Positions 15,767 through 23,283 of a stretch of 52,259 nucleotides of DNA are shown one piece after another. A program made the translations under genes and the position numbers. How positions within the stretch are numbered: the first letter of the stretch is position 1; the number at the start of each line of letters is the position of its first letter. A model generated the notes under the pieces. That model searched no databases. It saw only the letters and a program-made list of their open reading frames with translations, and had not been told where the DNA came from. The stretch lies in assembly GCF_014203605.1 (NCBI RefSeq), contig NZ_JACHJJ010000037.1, forward strand, positions 1-52,259, written 5' to 3'. Origin of the DNA: Thiemannella venezuelensis (GTDB taxonomy: Bacteria; Actinomycetota; Actinomycetes; Streptosporangiales; Streptosporangiaceae).

Positions 15767-17464
15767 TCACAGCGGGACGCTCCAGCACAGGCGGGTGCCG
15801 CCCTCCTCCCTCGCCGCGGCCTCGAAGGAGCCGCCCGCCTGAACGGCCCGCTCCTCGAGGTTGCGCAGGCCGCTGCGCCTGCCGTCGGGCGGCAGGCCGA
15901 CCCCGTCGTCCCGCACGACCAGCGTCAGCCGCCCGCCGGCGACCTCCACCGACACGTCGGCCTTGCTCGCCTTGGCGTGGCGCACCAGGTTGGACAGCGC
16001 CTCGCGCAGCACCGCCAGCAGGTGCTCGGTGACCGGCTCGGGCACCTGGTTGTCCAGCGGACCCTCCATCCGCAGGCCCGGCATGAAGCCCAGGTGCCCG
16101 CGGGCCCCCTCGACCAGCTCCACGATCTGCGCCCGCAGGCTGGGCGCGGCCTCATCGCCCGTCGTCTGCAGGGCGAAGATGGTCGAGCGGATCTGCCGGA
16201 TCGTCTCGTCCAGCTCGTTGATCGCGTTCTGCAGGCGCCCGGATGCCTCGGGGCGCTCCACCAGCCGCACCGTGCTCATCAACGTCATCGCCACCGCGAA
16301 CAACCGCTGGATGACCACGTCGTGCAGGTCCTTGGCGATCCGGTCGCGGTCCTCCAGCAGCCCCAGCCGCTCGGCGTCCTTACGCGTCTCGGCCAGCTCC
16401 AGCGCGATCGCGGCCTGCCCGGCGAACGCCGCCAGCATGCGCAGATCAGCCTGGCTGAACGGACTGCGTCCCGGCTTCTTGACCAGGGCCAGCACCCCGC
16501 GCACTGCCCGGGCCGCCCCCAGCGGCACCAGCAGCCCGGGACCGAACCCCGACTCGCGCAGCGGAGAGATCCGATAGGGGACGTCCTGCAGGTTGGCGTA
16601 GTTCGCCGGCTCACCACCGGTGAAGACCGCGCCCGCCGCCGATCCGTCGACCGGGAACACCGTCTCGCGCACCGCATCGGCCGCGGAACCTTCGGAGATC
16701 TCCACACGCAGCGTCTGTCCGCCGGCATCGGGCAGCAGGACCTGGGTCAGGTCGGCGTCGGTCATCTGCCGCGCCTGGCGGGCGATCAGCGTGAGCACCT
16801 CCTCGGGCCCGGCCCCCGACAGCAGGCTGGTCGTGACCTCCGACGAGGCCTGCAGCCAGGTCTCCCTGCGCCGGGTCTCCTCGTACAGCCGGGCGTTCTC
16901 GATCGCCACACCGGCCGCGGTGGCCAGCGCCACCACGATCGCCTCGTCCTCTTCGTCGAACTCCCCACCACCGCGTTTCTCGGTCAGGTACAGGTTGCCG
17001 AACACCTCCTCACGCACCCGCACCGGCACCCCCAGGAACGACCCCATCGGAGGGTGGCCGGGCGGGAACCCGTACGACTCCGGATGGTCGGAGATGCGCG
17101 CCAGCCGCAGCGTCTGCGGCTCCTTGATCAGCAGACCGAGCAGGCCCAGCCCGTGCGGCCAGTGCTCGATCGCCGCGATCTCCTCCTCGCTCAGCCCGAC
17201 GGGGACGAACTGCACCAACGTGCTCTCCTCCCCCACCACGCCCAGCGCGCCGTAGGAGGCGTCCACCAGTGTGGTCGCCGTCGCCACGATCCGCCGCAGC
17301 ACCGTCTCCAGATCCAGATCACTGCCGACCGACACGACCGCGTCCATCAGCGCGTGCACCCGGTCGCGGGTGGCCAGCACCGCCGCCAGCCTGCCCTGCA
17401 ACTCCGCCAGCAGCTCATCCAGCCGCATCCCCGGCAGCAGCGTCCGCGACTCGTTCTCCGTCAT
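15767..17464 (-). CDS. devS: DevS/DosT-like GAF-GAF sensor histidine kinase
   Basis: 565 aa. LRLDELLAELQ opens the family. GAF-A spans ~45-195 and contains GFPPGHPPMGSFLGVPVRVR: H137 aligns with H149, the haem ligand of mycobacterial DevS. GAF-B spans ~210-355. The HisKA_3 box is DRIAKDLHDVVIQRLF with H381, followed by a NarL-pathway ATPase domain (REALSNLVRHA, DDGVGLP, RSGLRNLEERA). It would sense O2, NO or CO through haem and phosphorylate a DevR-type regulator, plausibly the one at 1-51. No strong ribosome site precedes the ATG, and a 13-bp-stem hairpin lies 27-62 nt upstream. The haem claim rests on one aligned histidine plus overall similarity. Confidence 0.9.
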   Translation of the reverse strand: MTENESRTLLPGMRLDELLAELQGRLAAVLATRDRVHALMDAVVSVGSDLDLETVLRRIVATATTLVDASYGALGVVGEESTLVQFVPVGLSEEEIAAIEHWPHGLGLLGLLIKEPQTLRLARISDHPESYGFPPGHPPMGSFLGVPVRVREEVFGNLYLTEKRGGGEFDEEDEAIVVALATAAGVAIENARLYEETRRRETWLQASSEVTTSLLSGAGPEEVLTLIARQARQMTDADLTQVLLPDAGGQTLRVEISEGSAADAVRETVFPVDGSAAGAVFTGGEPANYANLQDVPYRISPLRESGFGPGLLVPLGAARAVRGVLALVKKPGRSPFSQADLRMLAAFAGQAAIALELAETRKDAERLGLLEDRDRIAKDLHDVVIQRLFAVAMTLMSTVRLVERPEASGRLQNAINELDETIRQIRSTIFALQTTGDEAAPSLRAQIVELVEGARGHLGFMPGLRMEGPLDNQVPEPVTEHLLAVLREALSNLVRHAKASKADVSVEVAGGRLTLVVRDDGVGLPPDGRRSGLRNLEERAVQAGGSFEAAAREEGGTRLCWSVPL

Positions 17465-17490
17465 GCAGGAAGTTTCGCACCGAACCCGTG

Positions 17491-17526
17491 CCGGTTCCCA
17501 CCCTGCTCCTGCGGGGTGGGAACCGG
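17491..17526. terminator. Perfect 13-bp hairpin ahead of devS-like gene
   Basis: CCGGTTCCCACCC and GGGTGGGAACCGG are separated by a 10-nt loop. It lies after the USP gene at 17666-18529 and just before the kinase start on the same strand. It could terminate the USP transcript, act as an attenuator in the kinase leader, or be an operator; there is no T-run. Confidence 0.5.
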
Positions 17527-17665
17527 CTGCCGGGCCGTGGCGCTCCTTCAGGAGGGGACGGCGTGCCGTCCTTCGGTGGTGGCCGTGTGGTACCGCCGAC
17601 CGTCAGCCGACCTCCGGTGGCGGAAAGACCAGCCGACGATCAGGGGCCGGTTCCCGGCCCGGAGG

Positions 17666-18529
17666 TCATCGTGGCGGGACGACGACCAGCGGGCAGACCG
17701 CGTGGTGCAGCAGCGAGTGGCTGACCGACCCGAGCAGCAGACCGGTCAGGTCGCCGCGCCCGCGCGAGCCCACGACCAGCAGGCCCGCCCGGGCAGCGGC
17801 GTCCTTGAGCACGTCCACCGGGTGGCCGTTGACCGCCTGCGCGGTGACCTTGACGTCCGGATAGCGCTCACCCCAACCGGCCAGCGCCTCGGCCAGCACC
17901 CGCTGCTCGTCGCCTTCCTGCCGTGCGGCGCTCTCCAGCAGGTGCGGCGCCCCCTCGATCACGGGCCCGCTCCAGGCGTGCACCGCCCGCAGCCCGACCC
18001 CGCGCGCCGAGGCCTCGGCGAAGGCGAGGGCGAGCGCGTCGGCTCCCACCGGCGAGCCGTCGACCCCGACCACCACCGGGCCCTCCGGCACAGACCGCTC
18101 CTGCCCGGCGGGCGCGGCACGGACCACGGCCACCGGGCAGGCGGTGTGCCCGCACACGCCCAGCGCCACCGAACCCGCCAGCATGCCCAGGAAGCCGCCC
18201 AGCCCGTGGCTGCCGACCACCAGCAGCTCCGCCTCTCCGGTGACCTCGATCAGGCCCCGCCTCGGATCGCCCGGCAGCAGCAGCGACTCCACCTCCACCG
18301 GCAGTCCCTCGGCTCGGGCCCGCTCCACCCCTTCGGCCAGCATGCCGGCGGCGCCGTCGCGCATCCACCGCCCCACATCGGCGTGCGGCACGTCCTCGGG
18401 CATCTCGAACGCCCAGGCCGGCATGACGTGCACGACGCGAAGCCGCGCACCGCGCAGTCCGGCCTCCCGCACCGCCCAGCCCACCGCCTCCAGAGCGGCG
18501 TGCGAGCCGTCGACCCCCACAACGATCAT
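17666..18529 (-). CDS. Tandem universal stress protein
   Basis: 287 aa with two USP domains. Domain 1 (1-145) starts IVVGVDGSHAA and carries the ATP loop GSHGLGGFLGMLAGS. Domain 2 (~150-287) starts VVVGVDGSPVGA and carries GSRGRGDLTGLLLGS. Both G2XG9G(S/T)-type loops suggest ATP binding. The ATG at 18529 follows AGAGGAC; the longer frame upstream belongs to a permease relic. Such proteins (Rv2623 type) are typical DosR-regulon members linked to slowed growth in hypoxia. No convincing DevR-like box lies directly upstream, possibly because the relic disrupted the promoter region. Confidence 0.88.
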   Translation of the reverse strand: MIVVGVDGSHAALEAVGWAVREAGLRGARLRVVHVMPAWAFEMPEDVPHADVGRWMRDGAAGMLAEGVERARAEGLPVEVESLLLPGDPRRGLIEVTGEAELLVVGSHGLGGFLGMLAGSVALGVCGHTACPVAVVRAAPAGQERSVPEGPVVVGVDGSPVGADALALAFAEASARGVGLRAVHAWSGPVIEGAPHLLESAARQEGDEQRVLAEALAGWGERYPDVKVTAQAVNGHPVDVLKDAAARAGLLVVGSRGRGDLTGLLLGSVSHSLLHHAVCPLVVVPPR

Positions 18530-18535
18530 GATGTC

Positions 18536-18800
18536 CTCTTCCAGTCGTTCACGGTGCCGCGAGCGGGGCCTGCCCGTCTTCCCGACCGCCCCGGCGGCCT
18601 CGCCACGGGTGCGCTCGCGGCCCCTGAGCCGGACGTAGCCGGGGATCCCGGCCATCAGCAGCGGCGAACCCCGTAGACGACCTCATACCCGCAGCCGTCG
18701 ACGGTGCACGATGCGGACGACGGCGGTGACGGCCGTGCCGATGGCCATGGCGCGCGGGATGGTCTTCTCCGGGTTCTCGACGTCCTCGGCCGGCACGGCG
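18536..18800 (-). pseudogene. APC-family amino-acid permease relic
   Basis: Two pieces survive on the minus strand. The upstream one (about 18683-18800) reads AAVPAEDVENPEKTIPRAM then IGTAVTAVV, the highly conserved internal segment of APC amino-acid/polyamine permeases. The downstream one (about 18536-18650) reads LMAGIPGYVRLRGRERT, matching the cytoplasmic C-terminal end of such permeases. Everything between is deleted and the frame is shifted. The relic fills the gap between two USP genes. Confidence 0.6.
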
Positions 18801-18812
18801 GCCGAGGACGTC
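18779..18812. terminator. Perfect 14-bp hairpin after USP gene
   Basis: GACGTCCTCGGCCG and CGGCCGAGGACGTC flank a 6-nt loop (GCACGG). It overlaps the last bases of the USP gene at 18811-19671 and is well placed to end its transcript. One arm is part of the permease relic, so the hairpin may have formed by chance duplication. Confidence 0.5.
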
Positions 18813-19671
18813 AGGCGCGCGGTGAGCGGACCACGGCCACGGCGCTGCGGGCGTGGTGCAGGACGCCCCGGCTGACCGAGCCGAGGGCCAGCGACCCGAG
18901 GGCTCCCCGGCCGTGGGAGCCCACAACGAGCAGGTCCGCCCCCTCCGAGGCCGCGCTCAGCGCTTCGACCGGGTGCGCGGACCGGACGTCCTCGACCACC
19001 TTCACCTGCGGATACGTCTCCCGCCACGATGCGAGTTTGCCGGTCGCGACCTGGTGCTGGGCCTGCCGGACCTCGTCCATGTCGTAGACGATCTCCGGAG
19101 CGTAGGCGTGCACCGGCGCCTGCCAGGCATGGACCGCCCGCAGCGTGGCACCGCGGAGCGCGGCCTGCTCGAAGGCGTAGGCGAGGGCCGGATCGCACTC
19201 GGGCGAGTCGTCGACGCCGACGACGACCTCCCCGCGGACGGTCCGCGGGCCGGGGTGGACGACGACCACGGGCCCGCGGGCGTGCCCGGCCACGTGCATG
19301 CTCACCGAGCCGAGCACGGCACCGGCGAATCCGCCCAGGCCCCTGCTGCCGATCACGATCTCGGCGGCGTCGGCGGCCTGATCGCGCAGGACAACGGCAG
19401 GCGCCCCCTCGGCCATCCGGGTGGTGACCTCGATCTCCGGCTGCCGCTTGCGGGCGAGGGCTCCGGCCTCCGCCAGGACCTGTTCCGCGTTGCGGGTCAG
19501 GGCGTCGCCCCACTGGCGGGTGGAGAACTTCGGGATGTCGTACGGCGAGCGGTCCAGGGCGAAGACGACACGCAGCGAGGTGTGCATGCGCGCCGCGTCA
19601 TCGGCGGCCCACTCCACGGCGGCCGAGCCGGCGGCCGAACCGTCGGTACCCACGACGACAGGGTCGGACAT
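18811..19671 (-). CDS. Tandem universal stress protein
   Basis: 286 aa with two USP domains. Domain 1 starts VVVGTDGSAAGSAAVEWA and has the loop GSRGLGGFAGAVLGS; domain 2 starts VVVGVDDSPECD and has GSHGRGALGSLALGS. LRAVHAWQAPVH in domain 2 is shared with the collapsed gene at 5478, so the two are close relatives. AGGAG precedes the ATG. The leader carries a long inverted repeat containing two DevR-like boxes (19737-19772). Expected role: ATP-binding stress/dormancy protein. Confidence 0.9.
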   Translation of the reverse strand: MSDPVVVGTDGSAAGSAAVEWAADDAARMHTSLRVVFALDRSPYDIPKFSTRQWGDALTRNAEQVLAEAGALARKRQPEIEVTTRMAEGAPAVVLRDQAADAAEIVIGSRGLGGFAGAVLGSVSMHVAGHARGPVVVVHPGPRTVRGEVVVGVDDSPECDPALAYAFEQAALRGATLRAVHAWQAPVHAYAPEIVYDMDEVRQAQHQVATGKLASWRETYPQVKVVEDVRSAHPVEALSAASEGADLLVVGSHGRGALGSLALGSVSRGVLHHARSAVAVVRSPRA

Positions 19672-19736
19672 GGCTTTTCTCCTTTACTCTTCCGTGAGCT
19701 CTTTCTCATCCCAGCTCTGCGGCGTCGCACCGGCCA

Positions 19737-19772
19737 GGGCCGATGGGCCCACGACCGCGGGCCCATCGGCCG
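19737..19772. promoter_or_regulatory. Inverted repeat with two DevR-like boxes
   Basis: GGGCC-GATG-GGCCC (19737-19750) and GGGCC-CATC-GGCCG (19759-19772) are each DevR-box-like and are inverted copies of one another, forming 13-bp arms around an 8-nt centre. The block lies about 65-100 bp upstream of the USP start at 19671. It could bind two regulator dimers side by side or form a hairpin in the leader. Confidence 0.5.
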
Positions 19773-19878
19773 TAGCCGCCCGCCCAGGCGGATGGACGAC
19801 CGGTGAGGTCACCGCGTCGGCGCTCGGCAGGATCGCTGCCCGGACTCTCTGCCGACCGGAGCGGCACCGGGCCGGTCG

Positions 19879-20406
19879 CTACGCGATCCGGTGGACGCCG
19901 GCCTGGCATGCCGCGGCCAGCGACACGCCCCAGAGGCGGGCCCGCTCACCCTCCCCGTCCAGCAGGGGTCCCGGCGTGTCGGAGACGTAGAAGCTCTGCG
20001 ATCCGGTCAGGATCGCGAAGCCGCGCCTGTGCAGGAGTTTCTCGGCGCCCCGCCGGGCCGAGCCGGGGATCCAGCGGTTGTCGATCCGGGTGTCGAACGC
20101 CGCGGCGGCCACGTCCTGAGCCCCGCCGGTCAGAGTGGTGAGCCACTCGCGCAGTCCGCCCCCTCTGGACACCAGGCCGCGGGGAGCCTGCTGGGCGGCT
20201 GACTGCCGGGTGGCGGGCCGGCTCATGCCGAAAGCGTGGGTGGGCCCGCCGACGACGAGCAGATCCACGCCTTCGGGGACGGCCTTCGGGGCCTCACCGA
20301 CCTCGACGAGGTCCACGTCCATGCGGGTGGACAGGCCCTCGGCGATCGCCTCGGCGATCGTCTGAGTGTTACCGAACATCGACTCGAATACGACGAGCGC
20401 GCGCAT
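19879..20406 (-). CDS. Flavodoxin-domain protein
   Basis: 175 aa. ALVVFESMFGNTQTIAEAIA is the FMN phosphate-binding loop of flavodoxins, and LLVVGGPTHAFGMSRP matches the 50s isoalloxazine loop. TGSQSFYVSDTPGPL near the C-terminus is typical of the short flavodoxin-like proteins found with USP genes in actinobacteria. AGGAG lies 9 nt before the ATG. A DevR-like box lies 130 bp upstream. Likely a cytoplasmic FMN redox protein; partner unknown. Confidence 0.87.
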   Translation of the reverse strand: MRALVVFESMFGNTQTIAEAIAEGLSTRMDVDLVEVGEAPKAVPEGVDLLVVGGPTHAFGMSRPATRQSAAQQAPRGLVSRGGGLREWLTTLTGGAQDVAAAAFDTRIDNRWIPGSARRGAEKLLHRRGFAILTGSQSFYVSDTPGPLLDGEGERARLWGVSLAAACQAGVHRIA

Positions 20407-20535
20407 GGGAGTTCATCTCCTTTGCCTGCACCCTTCCAGAGGGTGGATCCCGAGGGCCGGTCCGGCCTCCTGCCGTTCACCTCCAGCGTTTCGCCCACCG
20501 CTCCGCGCGTGAAGGGGCCGACGGTCCCCGCTGGG

Positions 20536-20549
20536 GGGACCAAAGGCCC
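20536..20549 (+). promoter_or_regulatory. DevR-like box upstream of flavodoxin gene
   Basis: GGGAC-CAAA-GGCCC is a near-ideal member of the repeated palindrome. It is immediately preceded by GGTCCCCGCTGGGGGGACC (20523-20541), a second dyad, so the region may hold two overlapping sites. Confidence 0.6.
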
Positions 20550-20602
20550 GCCGGCCGAGTACGGCGGGCGGAGCCGATGATCTGCGGTGCCGGCCGGGGC
20601 CG

Positions 20603-23149
20603 TCATGCACGGGCCTGCTCCTCGCGGGGACGGCCCAGGCGCAGCAGGTCGCACAGGAACGGGGTGGCCAGGCCCGCAGCCAGCGCCATGGCCCAGCCGA
20701 GCGGCGGCAGCGCCGTCAGCGCGAGCAGCGCGCCGAGCGCGGGCACCAGCGTCACCAGCACCTGCAGCACCAGGGTGGCGGCGACCGCGGTCAGTACGGC
20801 GCGCCCGCGCCACCAGCCGTGCTCGAACGTCCAGCGGCGGGCGCGGGTGACGTAGGCCAGGGTGAGCCGGGCGAAGACGAGGGCCAGGACGGCCTGGGCG
20901 CGGACCTGCTCGTCGCTCCAGCCCAGGCCGCGCGCGACCTCGACGGCGGCGAAGACGAGTGCGCCGATGAGCAGCGCCCGCGCCGCGATGCGGGTGACGG
21001 TCTGCCGGGAGAGCAGGCCGCCCCGGCGGGGGCGCAGGGCGAGCGGGTCGCCGGCGGGCCGGTCGACGCCCAGGGCGATGGCGGGGATGCCGTCCAGGAC
21101 CAGGTTGATCCAGAGCAGGTGGACCGGGAGCAGCGGGATGACGAGCTCGGGCCAGAGCAGCAGGCCGGCCAGGACGAGGAAGATTTCGGCGAGGTTCCCG
21201 GTGAGCAGGTAGCCGATCATCGAGGCGACGTTGTGGTGGAGTCGGCGGCCTTCGCGGATCCCGGTGACGATGGTGCCCAGCTCGCCGTTGGTGACGACGA
21301 CGGCGGCGGCCTCGCGGGCCACGTCGGTGCCTTCGTCGCCGGCCATGGCGACGCCGACGTCGGCATGGCGCAGCGCGGGGGCGTCGTTGACGCCGTCGCC
21401 GGTCATGGTGACGATCTCGCCGTGCTCGCGCAGGGCGCGCACCAGGTCGAGTTTGGTGGCCGGGTCGACGCGGGCCAGCACCCCGGCCTCGCGCAGCAGC
21501 GCACGGCGGGCGGCGCCGTCCGCGCCATCCGTGCCCGCGCCATCCGTGCCCGCGCCGTCCAGGGACGCGCCGGTGACGACCGGGTCGGGCTCGATGCCGA
21601 CGTCGGCGGCGACGGCGCGGGCGGTGTCGGCGTGGTCGCCGGTGACCATCACGACGCGGATGCCCGCGGCGCGGCAGTCGGCCACGGCCTGGCGGGCCGA
21701 GGGGCGGATCTCGTCGCTGAGGGCGACCAGCCCGGCCGGGGCCAGCCCGGTGGCGTCGAGGTCGTCGGTCTCGGCGGTGGCCAGGGCGAGGACCCGCAGG
21801 CCGCGGCCGGCCAGTCCGGATACGGCGACCGCCAGCCGGTCTATCTCCGGGCCGGGCGCGCAGCGGTCCAGGACCACCTCGGGTGCGCCCTTGACGGTCA
21901 ACAGCGGTCCGCCGCCGGTGGCGGTGATCACGGTCATGGAGCGGGTCTCGGCGTCGAAGGGGCGCTCGGCCAGGCGCTTCTCACCGGGCGGCAACCGTAC
22001 CCCGCGGGCGGTCGCGGCGGCCTGCAGGGCGACGTCGACGGCGTCGCCGAGACCGTCGCGGGCGTCGTTGCAGCGCAGCGCGGCCCGCCACAGACCGGTG
22101 CCGTCGGCGGTGGGAGCGGTCACCTGATCGGCGGCAGTGGAAACGGTCACCTGATCGGTGACGGTGAGGCGTCCGGTGGTCAGCGTGCCGGTCTTGTCGG
22201 TGGCGATGACGGTGGTCGCGCCGAGCGCCTCGATCGCCGAGAGCCTGCGGACGATCACGCCGAGCTTGGCCATGCGCTGCGAGCCGAGGGCCATGGCGGT
22301 GGTCACCGCCGCGGCCAGGCTCTCGGGGACGGCGGCGATGGCCAGGGCGACCCCGGCCAGGATGATGTCCAGCAGCGCGGCCTGGCCCTGGCTGACCCGG
22401 GTCAGGCCGATCAGCACCATCACGGTGCCCGCGGCCAGGGCCAGGACACCGATGCGCCGGGAGGCCTGGGCCAGGTCCCGCTCCAGAGGACCCTTTCCGC
22501 CGCCCTCCAGCGCGGCGGCGATGCGGCCCATCTCGGTGTCCGCGCCGGTCCGCATCACCAGCGCGGTCGCCGAGCCGCGCACGATGAGCGTTCCGGAGAA
22601 CAGCTCCCCCTTGCGGTCGCCGAGCGGCGTGCCGTCCGCGGCGGGCCCGGAGGGGTGCTTGTTCGCCGACAGGGACTCCCCGGTGAGCATGGACTCGTCG
22701 GCGGCCAGCGCGCCGGCGGCCAGGACGCGGGCGTCGGCGGGCACGCGGTCCCCGGCGGCGACCTCGACGACGTCTCCGGGCACGACCTCGGCGGCGGGGA
22801 TACGCCGCAGCACCCCGTCGCGCCGGACCTTGGCCATCGGCGCGGTGAGCGTGCGCAGCGCGCGGACCGCCTGGTCGGCCTTGCTCTCCTGGGTGACTCC
22901 GATGACGACGTTGACCACCAGGATGGCGACGATGGCCACGCCCTCGGGGATCTCGCGCAGCACGAGCAGAGTAATCAGGCCGGCAATGAGCAGCAGGACC
23001 GAGAGCGGGTCGGCGAGCTGGCGGGCCGCGCGGGCGGCCATCGTCGGCGGCTCGGGCTGCGGCAGCGCGTTGGGCCCATGCTCGGTCAGCAGCCGTGTCG
23101 CGGCCTCCTGCGAGAGCCCGTGCGAAACCTTCACCTCGACGTCTTCCAT
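20603..23149 (-). CDS. Cation-transporting P-type ATPase (calcium-type, CtpF-like)
   Basis: 848 aa. Motifs in order: N-terminal cation ATPase domain; actuator loop MLTGES (near 154-159); TM4 AIAAVPESLAA; phosphorylation site D318 in ATDKTGTLT; hinge TGDGVNDAPAL; and C-terminal helices containing NLAEIFLVLAGLL and LLWINLVLDGIPAIALG, which match the ion-binding helices of P2-type (SERCA-like) pumps. Exports Ca2+ or a similar divalent cation. Mycobacterial CtpF belongs to the DosR regulon, and here two DevR-like boxes lie 58-98 bp upstream. The ribosome site is weak. It is at the usual length for bacterial P2 pumps (about 850-900). Confidence 0.9.
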   Translation of the reverse strand: MEDVEVKVSHGLSQEAATRLLTEHGPNALPQPEPPTMAARAARQLADPLSVLLLIAGLITLLVLREIPEGVAIVAILVVNVVIGVTQESKADQAVRALRTLTAPMAKVRRDGVLRRIPAAEVVPGDVVEVAAGDRVPADARVLAAGALAADESMLTGESLSANKHPSGPAADGTPLGDRKGELFSGTLIVRGSATALVMRTGADTEMGRIAAALEGGGKGPLERDLAQASRRIGVLALAAGTVMVLIGLTRVSQGQAALLDIILAGVALAIAAVPESLAAAVTTAMALGSQRMAKLGVIVRRLSAIEALGATTVIATDKTGTLTTGRLTVTDQVTVSTAADQVTAPTADGTGLWRAALRCNDARDGLGDAVDVALQAAATARGVRLPPGEKRLAERPFDAETRSMTVITATGGGPLLTVKGAPEVVLDRCAPGPEIDRLAVAVSGLAGRGLRVLALATAETDDLDATGLAPAGLVALSDEIRPSARQAVADCRAAGIRVVMVTGDHADTARAVAADVGIEPDPVVTGASLDGAGTDGAGTDGADGAARRALLREAGVLARVDPATKLDLVRALREHGEIVTMTGDGVNDAPALRHADVGVAMAGDEGTDVAREAAAVVVTNGELGTIVTGIREGRRLHHNVASMIGYLLTGNLAEIFLVLAGLLLWPELVIPLLPVHLLWINLVLDGIPAIALGVDRPAGDPLALRPRRGGLLSRQTVTRIAARALLIGALVFAAVEVARGLGWSDEQVRAQAVLALVFARLTLAYVTRARRWTFEHGWWRGRAVLTAVAATLVLQVLVTLVPALGALLALTALPPLGWAMALAAGLATPFLCDLLRLGRPREEQARA

Positions 23150-23206
23150 GGATTCAGTAGATCACCGGAGGTGCCGCGGGGCCCGGACCGAACGGCACCT
23201 CCTCGA

Positions 23207-23220
23207 AGGACCTTCGGCCC
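23207..23220 (+). promoter_or_regulatory. DevR-like box upstream of P-type ATPase
   Basis: AGGAC-CTTC-GGCCC, 58 bp before the ATPase start at 23149. It fits the shared 5-4-5 pattern. Confidence 0.6.
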
Positions 23221-23233
23221 CGGTCGGACGCAC

Positions 23234-23247
23234 GGGACCGAAGCCCT
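23234..23247 (+). promoter_or_regulatory. Second DevR-like box upstream of P-type ATPase
   Basis: GGGAC-CGAA-GCCCT, 13 bp beyond the first box. Paired boxes are common in mycobacterial DevR promoters. Confidence 0.45.
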
Positions 23248-23283
23248 CCGGGGCGAAGGTTCACGCCGGTGCCGGCCTGCCGG

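Noticed and set aside
17556-17571. GGACGGC-GT-GCCGTCC as a further DevR-like box
   Set aside because: The arms resemble the boxes but the spacing differs (6 nt rather than 4 between GGAC and GTCC cores), so it does not fit the pattern.
15740-18676. Plus-strand open frame of 978 codons
   Set aside because: Antisense to the DevS-like kinase and a USP gene; residue composition (runs of R, Q, H, P) is not protein-like.
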